This document shows positions 22,675-34,325 of a stretch of 64,000 nucleotides of DNA, piece by piece. Location of the stretch: NCBI RefSeq assembly GCF_030272615.1, contig NC_081412.1:24367860-24431859 (forward strand). Direction: 5' to 3'. The stretch's first letter is position 1. Each line of letters opens with the position of its first letter. Source of the stretch: Cryptomeria japonica (Eukaryota > Streptophyta > Pinopsida > Cupressales > Cupressaceae). The notes under the pieces are model-generated. The model searched no databases. It saw nothing but the letters and a program-made list of their open reading frames with translations, and had not been told where the DNA came from. The translations under genes and the position numbers were made by a program.

Positions 22675-24529
22675 ATCATTAGGTTCATCTATTTTCCCTC
22701 ATTATCCACATGTGACAATGATGTTCTCATAATTATAAGTAAAGGCCCACTAGAAATATGCTAGTATAAAAAGGATCCTCCAATAATCACATTCACATTT
22801 ACACTTATAAAAGTAATAAATAAATCTAAAAATAAATGACGAGGGATGCAATATACTTTTCTTGTAAAGTGTGGAAGTAAACCATCCATAAATCTATTTT
22901 GAAGCTCATGATCTTCTAAGTTAGAACTTGTGTTAGTATCAAATTCTTAAAATAACAATGTGTAACCTTTAGTTGTTTTTTGTACTTCTTGCCTACTTTT
23001 CATGAGTTTAACATTGTGTTTGTCTTAGGTTTAATATTATAATGAAAGAACTAGCCAATGCCACAAAACAAGTGATAGAATCATGTGGTAATGATTTAAA
23101 CCATGTGAATGCATGACCACTCAAGTATGTGGCAACAACTTATTAGGTGTTCGATCCTTGTGGAAAATAAAAGAAAAATGTAGCTAAAAAAACCTACTGG
23201 GTAAAGCATCAAATCACCTTTATCATCATACATTATAAAAATAAGGTGCCACAAAACTAATTGGTGAAGGATAAGTTAAAATATCCTATGTCAAAGGATT
23301 ATGTAGCAATTCTAAGATGGAATCCCTTTTAAAAAATATTTGTTCATAATCATCAACAAATTGTTTGTCATTCAAACTATTTGTAATGGAATGTAAAATA
23401 TCATACTAAACACATATAGCATCTATATGTGCATGTGTATCATGCATAAGAGTGGGGAGGATGAGAAAGTTGTATTAGGAACTAGTGTTGCATTATCCTA
23501 GTTCATATATACCAAGTAAGAATTGTAAAATTTCCTCATATTTCTCTTCATCATTATTCATGTTTAAGTCATGTGTTATTAAATAAAATGTGTAGAAGAA
23601 TTTAATCTAAAATTATTTAAGGACGTGTAATAAGAAAATACAAAATGATCCTAGAATCTCTATCAAAAACTGGTACATCAAAATGAAGAGAAAAATTCTA
23701 TGACATTCACTAAGTCAGTGTCACTAGAATACAAAATGTTGGTGAATAGAGTTGCATGTCCCAAATCCCTAAAGTCCAATCTCCTCCAAAGCATCAAGGG
23801 TGTCACACTTGAGAAGAAAACACAAACTTATGTTCAAATTAGGCAACAAGAAACCAATTATTGAGGTCCAGGTAAAACCTCCTTGACTCACAACTTTGTT
23901 AAACCATAAGGGGGGCTTCCCTCGGGTGCTACAATGGATATAACCACAAAAACTAAACTCTTACCATGATATAAATTATACAAAATTCATAGTATTTTTC
24001 ATTTTAGAATGGCACAGTTGTTTTCCTAGACCCTTAACATAATATGCAATCCTTTATGTATTACTCGTAGCATTTAATATTTTCCTCAAAAAGAAGAAGA
24101 AAACAAGACATGCCCTACAATAAAATTGCAACTTTATATGAATTTGAAAAACCCTTGATTCTTAATTAATAAAAATTTGAGTGTACATTGTGAAGACAAA
24201 TGTAATAAACACATGCTATTCATGTATTGTAATATTGCCTTTTCTACACTATTATCCACAAAAAATATAATTTCTAGACTCATAGTACAAGGCTCGAGAT
24301 TCCCTTTTATAGAAACCAGATTAAAGTCTTATACACACATCACATTTCCCTTTGACCATTGCTATATAAAAAAAAAACATGCCATAAAGGCATAACCCTC
24401 CCATATAAGACAAAAATATACTTTAAGCTCAAGAAATATAATTTGTTTAAACTGTTGAAGGCTCTCACACATGCACTTTGAGGAAACCATGCCCATACCA
24501 AACGAATTGAGTTACATTCCAAAACTATT
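22675..24529. other. No gene seen
   Basis: AT-rich noncoding DNA. No domain, LTR terminus or tandem repeat was recognised; short frames of 60-72 residues look random. Confidence 0.35.
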
Positions 24530-25430
24530 GGAGATTATGTGTAAAATGCATTGGAACTTGATGATTGATTGAAATGCAAATTTGCATTCATCTTCTCCAT
24601 TTCATCATCAAATGATGATAAACGAAGTCAACTAAAAGAATATTTCCTAATTACACTCAAAATTGTATCCCAAACATCTTAACCATCATTAGCATCATTT
24701 TCTAGATATTTGTTCACATTTTCCATCTGAGCAAAATAGTTATTATCTTCTACAATTTCTTTGGCCAAAATAGAAAATATTGTAATTTAAATCTTCAAGC
24801 CTATTAGATTACGAAGGCTCTATTTAAAAACATACATCAACTTTATTATTCTCATTTATTAGCTTAGATAAAGAAGGCAAAACTTTCTTGATTTTTGTTC
24901 CCCATTAATTCATTGTCTTAATTTCACCTTCATCAATTAAAATTGGAGGCATCATATTAACCTCCATTTCTCCAAAAGAATACAATTATTTGCTCAGATT
25001 AGCCCTATAATCCTATCGCTCCTTCAAGATAAAACCTAATACATTGTATCTTTCAAAAATCCTTGCACAAACACCCTTACTATCTCCAACATTAATACGA
25101 TGTGAAATAATATTCATGGTTACAATCCCTTTTGATATGTGACATATCTACATTTTCAATTTCCTTTGATCCTCATATGCTTTTCAAATTTTTTTTAATG
25201 GAATTGTATGCATTCCATTCCTCATCAACAAGGCCTAATGTATTAGACAATCTAAAACCAATAATGTCATTAATAAAATCAGTGACCCTTTTCTCTCCTT
25301 TGTTAATAATAACCTTCTCTATCTATTTGCTAGATTTTTAAGTTCCTTAACTAAGCTCTTCACCTTGTATTTCAATGTTTCCATTTTTTGAGATGAAGTA
25401 TTACTTGTGGCAGCTTAAGGACTTTGTTGA
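24530..25430 (-). pseudogene. Unidentified decayed coding sequence
   Basis: Minus-strand translation gives long protein-like stretches split by stops and shifts: METLKYKVKSLVKELKNLAN near 25384, then EKVIINKGEKRVTDFINDII and LSNTLGLVDEEWNAYNS (25320-25200), SHIKRDCNHEYYF near 25140, a frame change, INVGDSKGVCARIFERYN, and further coding-like text to about 24530 (FAQMENVNKYLEN). Composition is that of an ordinary soluble, lysine-rich protein. I do not recognise the family. A transposon protein or a host gene relic are both possible. Confidence 0.4.
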
Positions 25431-26002
25431 ATCATTATTTGAGCTAAAGATGAACTTGGAACATCTTCTCACAACTTGAGAATATTAGCCAATATATTAA
25501 TAACATTATTCTTCTCTCAACACAATATCAATTATTTCAATGTGTGATAGCTTAAAAGTGTTAGCAAATAATGCTTCAATACCCTATTTATTTAATCCAT
25601 TTCCTACACAACCCATGAGATAAAATAATGTACATACAAGATTACATAATAACCATTATGCAAAGATCAAGTAGACAATACACATGATAACACGAGATAT
25701 ATCAGGTTGGAAAATCCCAACCTCCAAAAACATACATACTTCATCTTATTATTCAACAATAAATAGATACAAATCACTTATAGAGTTACAATGAATAATT
25801 TTGAAAGAACAACCCCTTTAATGCATCCTCCATGGGTGCATGCATGAATCCACACATCCCATACCATGCTTTACACATGCACTCCTAACAAAGATTTGAT
25901 ACTATGACAAACACTCACCCAACCAACCTTAACCACTAAATGTGACGTCCTTGCTTATATAGACATTGTTGTAGATGTGATTGTTGTGCATGAGATGGTG
26001 TT
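25431..26002. other. No gene seen
   Basis: AT-rich DNA left of copia B. Nothing recognised. Confidence 0.35.
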
Positions 26003-26948
26003 GTTAAGTGGTTGTCATTGACACCCACATATTGGTTGGCATTGATGTCTTTGTTTTTCCCGATTTGGAATGTGCGTTCTCGGAACCTTTGGTGCTCTGG
26101 AAGATGTGTTGGTGGTCTGGATATTTCAAGTTGTTGGATATGGTGTTGATTGTTGGTATTAGTGTGTATTTTGGTCCTATTTTTAATCTTTTTACTTTGG
26201 GCAATGGTTTTTGGGTCCGGATTAAGTCCGGAATTCAAGAATGTGTAGCGGCTTGTGGTGTAGCATGTGTATCATGATTTTTAGGTATGAAATTTGTAAT
26301 GAGTGTAGCGTGTTGATTGATGTGGCATGGTCTGCTACTTGTTTCTTTCCACCACCAAAATATTTAGTATTGACCTATTTTAGATCTCTATCTTGGCCGA
26401 CTTGGAAGACCATGCTTCCCAAAAGACAATATATACATGAGGATGGTCTGATTGTGTTAGATATAGAAAAAGTGTGACATTGTTTTGAATATATGCGAGA
26501 CTAAAAAGGAAAGATGTGACTATTGGTGATATGTGATAGTGTGTTGGTGTTGAGGCATCAGAAGCAATCCAATTTTGTAGATTGTGTTTCAGTGATGGAT
26601 TCTTTCTTTCTTTCTCTCTTTCTTTGGCAGTGAGCCTTTTTCTGGGTAGTGAGCCCACCTACAGTAAGCATTTTGGCAATGAGCCACCCTTTGTAAAAAT
26701 CACCTTAACTGGTGTCACCTTAATCGATGTTTTTATTTGAGAACTAACATTCTTCGTGGTTTTTCCCTTCTTGGGTTTTCCACACCATATCCGGTTTTCA
26801 TTGTGGGATCTGATGTATGTTTTTGTTTCCATGTTATATATGTGTTAATTAATTTTGTTAGTTTGGATCTAGAGGTGAAAAGAATAAAAGAAATTGTTTT
26901 AGGTAATCAACTGATTCACACACCCCCTCTCAGTTGCCTAGATATTCA
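26003..26948 (+). repeat. 5' LTR of copia B
   Basis: The right end is CTAGATATTCA, six bases before the primer-binding site. CACACACCCCCTCTCAGTTG near it matches the CACCCCCCTCTCAGTG just before the end of the solo LTR at 42633-43756, so these belong to related families. The left end (TGTTAAGTGG at 26003) is inferred and could be off by some bases; no 3' LTR exists to confirm it. Confidence 0.6.
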
Positions 26949-26953
26949 ATAAT

Positions 26954-26965
26954 TGGTATCAGAGC
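26954..26965 (+). other. Primer-binding site, initiator tRNA-Met type
   Basis: TGGTATCAGAGC, identical to that of copia A. Confidence 0.9.
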
Positions 26966-27014
26966 TTTGGTTCCTTGGAAAAGAGCTTAACCACTTGAGG
27001 TAGATCCTGATCCA

Positions 27015-27790
27015 ATGGCACATAAATTGACTATTCCTATCTTTGAGGAGTCCGACTATATTTTTTGGAAAGTGAAGATTAGGGGCTATCTGATATCCTT
27101 GGGATAAAATACATGGAAAGTAGTGGAAACTAAATATATTCAACCAGCAAATGGTCTTACCACTCCTCGTGAGATTCAAGCTTATGAAGAGAATGAAAAG
27201 GCAAGGTATGTTATCTTTAGTGCTCTATCTAAGACTGGAATAACAAAGGTTATTTCATTAAATACTACTTATGAGTTTTGGGAAAAGTTGAGAGATGTCT
27301 ATGAAGGAAATGATAGAATGAAATCATCAAAGAAGCTAACAACTAAGTTCAAATATGAAAATCTGAAAATGGAAGAAGGAGAGGACATAACTAGCTATTT
27401 TCAGAAGGTTGATAGTATCGTAAATGAAATCAAAGAGCTTGGCGAAACTTTGTTAGATGAAGATATAATTAAGAAAATCTTGATGTCCCTATCAGAAAGT
27501 TATAGTGACAAGATATGAGTTATTGAAGAAACCTATGATCCAAAGAAGTTCACTAGAGAGCAGTTGTATAGAACTCTATCAACATTTGAGATAAGGAAGT
27601 TTGGAAAAGACAAGCCTAATACTGAAACTGCATTTAAAGCACCTGAGGATGATCTAGAAGATGTAAGTTCAAATGAGACGGAAGCGAACTTTGTGAGGAA
27701 ACTGAAGAAAGGCACCGACAAGTATAAAGGTATATTACTTCTTAAATGTTTTAGATGTGGAAAGATTGGTCATATTGCTACTAGATGAGT
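27015..27790 (+). pseudogene. Copia B gag
   Basis: From the ATG at 27015 (MAHKLTIPIFEESDYIFWK) a stop comes after 30 codons, then the frame continues with the central Gag helices (27123-27518, for example FWEKLRDVYEGNDRMKSSKK), another stop, and a zinc knuckle CFRCGKIGHIATR near 27750. Its final cysteine codon is replaced by TGA, so the knuckle is cut. Confidence 0.85.
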
Positions 27791-27907
27791 GAAAAATAAT
27801 TCAAGATAAAAATCTAGAGAAAATAAAGGAAAATTCAATAAGAGAGCCTATTATGTCAAAGATGATGTTGGCATTTTAGATGATGAATCAAATTATGAAG
27901 ATGGTGA

Positions 27908-29147
27908 TTGCTTTTTTTGGTAGAAAGAGATGTTCCTAAAATTGATATCCCTGGGACTTTTTCTATTGCATTACATGATAGAAGAGATGGAAATGAATGG
28001 TTGATTGATAGTGGATGTTTAAATAATATGACTGGTGACAAGAGTAAGTTTGTGAAACTTGATAAGTATGATGGTGGTATTGTTAGGTTCGGAGATGACT
28101 AGATAACACAAATTGTGGGAATTGGTTCTATTTCTTTTGATGGAAAGCATAATATTGATAATGTTTACTATGTGAAGGGTTTGCATCATAATCCTAAGTG
28201 TTGGACAAATGTGTGAAAATGGTTACAATGTTGACTTTCAAGATGATGGTTGTGAGATCCGGAGAGGATCCAAAATTGTATCGCAATTGGAAAAAGGATT
28301 GGCAAAAACATGTATCTTCTAGAAGGAGCTATGAAGCATTGCATGTGTATCTCATATCAATGATAGTTGGCTCTAGCACCGAAGAATGTGTCATATCAAT
28401 TTTGACAAACTAGTCAAGATTAGTTCATCAAGTGTAGTAAGAGATTTACCAAGGCTGACCAAACCGGATAACAACTTTCGCATAGAATGTCAAGTTGGAA
28501 AACAAACAAGAGAAACTTACAAAGGAAAGGAGAATTCATCCACTAGATTGTTGGATTTAGTGCATACAGACCTATGTGGTCCGACTAGAACAAGGAACAT
28601 ACAAGGTGAGAGGTATTTCATGTTATTGATGGATGATCACTCTAAAATGTCATGGGTTGATTTCTTGAGAGAAAAGTCATAAGATTTAGAGAAATTCAAA
28701 ATATTAAAGGCTAAATTTGAAAATGAAGTTGACAGAAAAAATAAGTGTTTGAGGTCTGACAGACTTGAGAATTTACATCTGATGAGTTTAACAAAAAATT
28801 TTGAGAAACATGGTATTAAAAGATAGTTATCTGCCCCAAGAACACCAGAGCAGAATGGTGTAGCAGAAAGGATGAACCGAACAATTCAGGAAGCAACCAG
28901 AACAATGATCAAAGGAGCATAACTCCTAGAAATGTATTGGAGAGAAGCAATTCATATTGTAATCTACACTCTTAACAAAATTCTATACATGAAAAGACAC
29001 GGGAAGACATCCTATGAGTTGTGGCATGGTAGAACTTCAATAGTGAAATATTTCAAGGTATTTGGAAGCAAGTGCTACATCTAGAGAGATGAGGATAATC
29101 TTGAAAAGTTTGATAGTAGAGCTGATGAAGCCATATTTATAGGATAT
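27908..29147 (+). pseudogene. Copia B protease and integrase, 5' part
   Basis: Protease shows WLIDSGCLNNMTGDKSKF (catalytic DSG) near 27998-28050, with a TAG soon after. Integrase shows LVHTDLCGPT near 28560, a second Asp in LRSDRLEN (where SDNGGEF or similar would be usual) and EQNGVAERMNRTI near 28850, giving the D,D,E order. Several stops interrupt it. It runs up to IFIGYST at 29147, where the solo LTR is inserted. Confidence 0.85.
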
Positions 29148-29152
29148 TCTAC

Positions 29153-30223
29153 TGATGAATATTAAGAGGGGGGGTGAATTAGTATGCCTAAAAACTTAAC
29201 CAAACTCTTAAACAATATTCCAGCAGACCGGTGTAGTATCTTAAACAATAAACTGGTTAAAACATAAACAAACCAAATAGCAAATAAGGAATTCGCCCAT
29301 AAAAGCACAATCACCATAACACAAGATACTTTGACGTGGAAACCCAAATGGGAAAAACCATGGTGAGTAAAATTCACAAGTCAACTATCTACAAAATAGT
29401 AACCAGACTGGTTAAGGTCAGACCGATTAAGGTCTTACAATGTTCTTCACCAGAATAGATCCTGTTAGGAATCCAAATCTCTGTTAGGAGATAAGTCCGA
29501 TTAAAGACTACCCTATTAAAGGATTTAAGATCCACAACTATGAGCCACCTTATTAGAGGATTTACAATAGGCTTGGCTCGGCATACCCGGTTAAGGGTTT
29601 CAGACTTGTCGAAGATATTAGTAATCAACAAGTAAATGATCTAGATAGTAGCATAGAATGCTTGATTAGATCCCTGATAACTCCTTGTTAATGCATTTAA
29701 GCATTACTTCAGTCTTCTATGCTTTGCACTCTAAATATCAATCACAAGATACCTTTCCTCTCAAAAGACTTGCACATAACAACTTTTGTTCTACTCTTAA
29801 AACCCTAGACATGATGTCCTTAAACAGGAGCTTGATTTCATGTTGGTCCAATAGGATTAGATTACAATTTCCTAGGTACGGTGCATCTAGACACATTTGG
29901 TAACACGACACAGAAACACCGCTAAAGTGTCGGTGGATGATAACTCATCACACATTACATGTATACCGGTTAATTACATATCCCAATCACCAGTTAATAG
30001 GTGAAGACTGGAAAACTCGTTGCTCGAGGTCTCCATTCCGCTTGAGGTCTTCATACCACTTGATCGATAAGCTTCTCCTTTAAAACATCTATAGTCTTCA
30101 ATCAAAAAAAGACTATTCATACAATACTGGTTAGAACAGTTACCGGTTGAGAATAATACATTCATCAAATAAGTGTGTGTCCATCAATGACAATCACAAC
30201 TAAACATAATCAAAATACCAACA
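29153..30223 (-). mobile_element. Solo LTR of copia family B (copy 2), nested in copia B integrase
   Basis: TG...CA element of 1071 bp with an exact 5-bp duplication TCTAC (29148-29152 and 30224-30228). Removing one TCTAC and the insert rejoins the host integrase reading (GYST before, KAYRCYNKK after). Contains family marks AAGAGGGGGGTGAAT, GGAAACCCAAATGGGAAAAACC and ACCGGTTAA phrases. No internal region. Confidence 0.95.
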
Positions 30224-30228
30224 TCTAC

Positions 30229-31035
30229 AAGGAGCAAGGCATATCGATGTTACAACAAAAAGCTAAACAAGATTGTTGAAAATGCAAATGTGAAGGTTGA
30301 TGAAGACACTTCTAAAGAGTTTGACAAGTTGGCAGGATATGAGTCTGATGAACCAAATGATAGAAAAAGAGAAGAGAAGATCAAAGAAGAAGAAGAAGCT
30401 CAGGAAGCTTTGGCATAAACATCTCAGACCCCAAGGTATGTTAAAAAAAATCACTTGGTGGATCGAATTATTTGAGACAAGAACAAAGGAATCATCACAA
30501 GAAGCAAAGCAACTTGAGAACAAGTTTTGTTATGTTTACTTTTGGAGACTACCCTAAAAAATAGTAGAAGAAGCTTCCAATGATCATAATTGGATGAAAG
30601 CAATGAAAGAAGAACTAGATTAGATTGAGAAAAATCAAACATGGGAATTAGTTAACAGATTGGAAGATAAGAATGTGATTGGAACTAAGTGGGTGTTCTG
30701 GAACAAGTTGGATGAAGATGGAAAGGTTGTGAGACATAAAGCAAGGGTGGTTTCCAAAGGTTATATCTAGATTGAAGGCATTGATTTTGATGAGAAATAT
30801 GGTTCGATTTCTTGGATGGAAGCAATCAGGAATTTTTTGGCTTTTGCAGCTTTTAATGATTTCAAGGTTTATCAGATGCATGTGAAATCAACATTTCTTG
30901 AATGGAGAATTGAAAGAAGTTTATATTGAACAGCCGAAAGGACTCAAGTTGAAAGATGATCCAAACATTGTGTACAGATTAAAAGAGGCCCTATATGGAC
31001 TGAAACAAGCTCCTAGAGCTTGGTATGGAAGACTA
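30229..31035 (+). pseudogene. Copia B integrase C-terminus and partial reverse transcriptase
   Basis: Resumes with KAYRCYNKKLNKIV, an acidic/lysine-rich linker, then reverse transcriptase: NVIGTKWVFWNKLDEDG near 30670, [11 protein letters not shown] near 30870, [15 protein letters not shown] near 30990-31030, and then an abrupt end. Several stops (for example TAG in the GYI*IEGIDF stretch) and at least one frame change. Confidence 0.85.
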
Positions 31036-32040
31036 GGGGTAAGTGCACCAAGATGGTGTGCAAAAAGGGGGGTATAAGTGGACACTTTTTTTTTTGAAAT
31101 CAGCTAAACCTGAACTTGGAGGAGAAATTTGAGAGTCGTCTACTCAAAACATGAAGATACTCAAAGAAAAAAGATTGTAGTACTTTGAATCTAGTTTCCA
31201 AGCTACTATTTTTTTTCAAAATTGGATACGATTAAGGGGGTCAAATCCTTCGTGCATGAAAAACAAATCCTCATTTTTTTTTAAAAAACATAACATAGTG
31301 TTTGATGTGCCCATCAAAAAGTCATAGTTAAATTTAGTATTTTTATAAATCCTTTGGTAGAAAGATATTTAAGAGTGAGCACTAGAATATGTGTATCTTT
31401 TTGTAATTTTTTGTTGATTATTTTTTTATGATTTTTCGAATCAGGCACATCCTAATGTTCAGGTACGTGTTCGTGCGTGAAGCATAACTTGCACCAAAAT
31501 AATTGAAAATGCCATTTTTTTTTAAGTGTAAAGAATCAAGTGCAGTACAATAATATATAAAGTTTTTTAAATTTGGATAACTAGATCAAAATTTATTTTT
31601 AAAAAATGGTACACATGTCTCTAAGAATTATGGAGACACTAGTAAAATAAATTCAAGATTAATATGTTATTGTTGTTCAAATTTTTAAAAAATTATATGG
31701 TTAGAAAGATTAGAAGATGGGTGAAAATATGGTTAAAATTTTAAAAATACCGAGTTGATGAGGTGTAAACCTGATGCTAACAAGTAGAGAAACCAATTTG
31801 ATAAAACAAAACACGTCAAAAAGGAGGGAAATGGAGGGAAATCAAACTTCCAACCCTCAACCTTGTCATCCAAGCCTATTCACAAGCCTAAACGCATTAA
31901 ATGCGTACGAGTTTTGTTTAACTAATAGTGCATGCGGGGTTTGTAGAAACAAAAGCGCGTACACATTTTAGAGAGAACAAAACCCGTACGGGTTATGTCA
32001 ACATAAATACATCCTAATATATAGGAATACACGTGTATGT
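31036..32040. other. No gene seen; sequence replacing the copia B 3' half
   Basis: AT-rich noncoding DNA that starts sharply after the reverse transcriptase with GGGTAAGTGCACCAAGATGG. I looked for an inverted copy of this start as a sign of a DNA transposon and found none nearby. Confidence 0.35.
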
Positions 32041-32063
32041 GTATGCATACATACATACATACA

Positions 32064-32099
<36 letters not shown>

Positions 32100-32107
32100 T
32101 ATATATA
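32041..32107. repeat. (CATA)n and (TA)n microsatellite
   Basis: About twelve CATA units followed by a TATATA run. Confidence 0.95.
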
Positions 32108-32133
32108 GTCTCTCAATATCTTAGTACATTGTA

Positions 32134-32136
<3 letters not shown>

Positions 32137-32197
<61 letters not shown>
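32137..32197. repeat. (CT)n microsatellite
   Basis: About 30 CT units, unbroken. Confidence 0.97.
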
Positions 32198-32199
<2 letters not shown>

Positions 32200-33716
32200 G
32201 ACCCCACATAACCCCTAATGACATCATATAAGGTACCTTAGCACACCATATGACCCCTTAAGACCATATGATGTCCTAAGGGGTCATATGATGTTCTAAC
32301 ACATGTGTGGCCCCGTTAGGACCCCACATGACCCCCAATGACACCATATGACCCCTTAGGACCATGTATGATATCCTAAGGGGTCATATGGTGTTGTAAC
32401 ACATGTACAGACCCATTGGGAGCCCACAAGACCCCTAATGACACCATATGACCACTTAGCACACCACATGACCCCTTGGGACCATATGATGTCCTAAGGG
32501 ATCACATGGTGTTCTAACACATGTGTGGCCTCGTTAGGACCTCGAAGACCCCTAACGACACCATATGACCCTTTAGTACACCACATGACCCCTTAGCACC
32601 ATATGATATCTTAAGGGGTCGTATGATCTCCTAAGGGTCATATGATGTTCTAAAACATGTGTGGCCCCATTAGGACCCCACATGACCCCCAATAACATCA
32701 TGTGACCCCTTAGAACCATGTATGATATCCTAAGGGGTCATATGGTGTTGTAACACATTTGTGGCCCAATCAGGACCCCATGTGACCCCTAAGGACATCA
32801 CGTGACCCCTTAGCACCCCACATGATCCCTTAGGAGCATATGATGTCCTGAGGTGTCATATGATGTCCTAATGGGTCATATGGTGTTGTAATACATGTGT
32901 GGCACCACTAGGACCCCTAGTGACACCATATGACCCCTTAGCACACCATACGACCCGTTTGGACCATACGATGTCCTAAGGGGTTGAATGGTGTCCTAAG
33001 GGGTCATATGGTGTTGTAACACGTGTGTGGCCCCATTAGGACCCCACATTACCCCTAGCGATACCATAAGACCCCTTAACACACCATACAACCCCAAGTA
33101 GGACCATATGATATCCTAAGGTGTCATATGGTTTCCTAAGGGATCATATGGTGTCCTAAGGAGTCATAGGGTGTCCTAAGGGGTCATATGGTATCCTAAG
33201 GGGAAAGATGAACCATTATTACAATATAAAAATCAATGCCAATACTGCTTATAAAAATAAGTTCAGATCACCTGACCCTTAGCACACCATATGACCTCTT
33301 AGGACCCCACATGACCCCTAACGACATCATCATATCCATTAGCACACCATACGACCCCAGGTCCCCAAGTAGGACCACATGATATCCTAAGGCATTATAT
33401 GGTGTCCTAAGGGGTCATATGGTGTCTTGAGGGGAAAGATGAACCATTATTACAATATAAAAAATAGTGACAATACTGCTTACAAAAATAAATTCAGATC
33501 ACTCGAGCCCTTAGCATACCATACGACCCTGAGTAGGACCATATGATATCCTAAGGCGTTGTATGATGTCCTAAGGGGTCACATGGTGTCCTAAGGGGTC
33601 GTATGGTGTCTTAAGAGCTCATATAGTGTCCTGAGGGGCAAGATGAACCATTATTACAATATAAAAGTAGTGTCAATACTTCTTACAAAAATAAGTTCAG
33701 ATCATCCCCTGAGAGC
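32198..33716. repeat. Palindromic satellite of CCTAAGGGGTCATATGGTGT motifs
   Basis: A roughly 20-bp motif occurs in both orientations throughout: ACACCATATGACCCCTTAGG and its complement CCTAAGGGGTCATATGGTGT, often face to face around ACCATATGATGT. An ACACATGTGTGGCCCC-type marker recurs near 32300, 32399, 32518, 32655, 32756, 32895 and 33020 (steps 99-139). In the right part a second unit (AAGATGAACCATTATTACAA) repeats near 33207, 33436 and 33641. No coding frame. Confidence 0.9.
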
Positions 33717-33775
33717 GAGCATGAGGTTCAAGGATGAAAATAATAAACTAGTATGCTCTCCCTCTCTCCCTTCCT

Positions 33776-33877
33776 CCATACTCTCTCTCTTTGTGTATCT
33801 CTCTCTCTCCACTCCCCCTGCCTCCCCTCTCTATCTCCCTTCCTTTCCCATCCTCTCTCTCTCTCTCTCCCTCCCTC

Positions 33878-33973
<96 letters not shown>
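33776..33973. repeat. (CT)n microsatellite with C-rich lead-in
   Basis: Interrupted CT/CCCT from about 33776 and nearly pure (CT)n from about 33882 to 33972. Long Ser-Leu open frames on this stretch are artefacts. Confidence 0.95.
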
Positions 33974-33975
<2 letters not shown>

Positions 33976-34022
33976 ACCCTTTCTTTACTATAAGTAATGC
34001 ATATGATTTTTTAACACAAGGT

Positions 34023-34184
34023 ATGGGTTATGAGAATTATGAACGTTGGCCTGTTGGGGTGTTTTTAGGGACTAAACATAACCCATACGCATTTCTTGCA
34101 CATATTTTTATTTGGTCAATGACCACAAAAGGAGTTTTTGAAGTCGTTGAAGGCTCCACTGCAACTGATACTACGATTCTATGA
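34023..34184 (+). CDS. Short hypothetical frame next to a splice-donor-like site
   Basis: 53 codons from ATG 34023 (MGYENYERWPVGVFLG) to TGA 34184, with protein-like composition (WPVGVFLGTKHNPYAFLAH). AAA|GTAAGTGA at about 34200 resembles a splice donor, but it lies past the stop. I recognise no family. It may be an exon relic next to the large element that begins at 34326. Confidence 0.2.
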   Translation: MGYENYERWPVGVFLGTKHNPYAFLAHIFIWSMTTKGVFEVVEGSTATDTTIL

Positions 34185-34325
34185 CAGTTTAATATGTCAA
34201 AGTAAGTGAAAATTTTGTTTTGCATGATTTTAAATGATTGAATTGTTGTTCTAATTAGTTTAGTCAATGTTATTGTGATTGTTTAATAGTTTTGATTATT
34301 AAAAATAATGATTTTGTGATGAAAA

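Larger units (their letters stand above)
26003..31035 (+). mobile_element. Truncated Ty1/copia retrotransposon B, split by a solo LTR
   Basis: LTR, primer-binding site, gag, protease, integrase and the start of reverse transcriptase follow in copia order. A solo LTR (29153-30223) interrupts integrase. The element ends at about 31035, just after the AWYGRL stretch of reverse transcriptase and before the YVDD box, so the catalytic box, RNase H and 3' LTR are missing. Many stops show great age. Confidence 0.9.

Noticed and set aside
31036-31085. Terminal inverted repeat of a DNA transposon at the copia B break point
   Set aside because: No inverted copy of GGGTAAGTGCACCAAGATGG was found in the following 3 kb.
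33643-34184. Long serine-leucine open frames
   Set aside because: They are read through (CT)n microsatellites in several frames and have no independent coding evidence.
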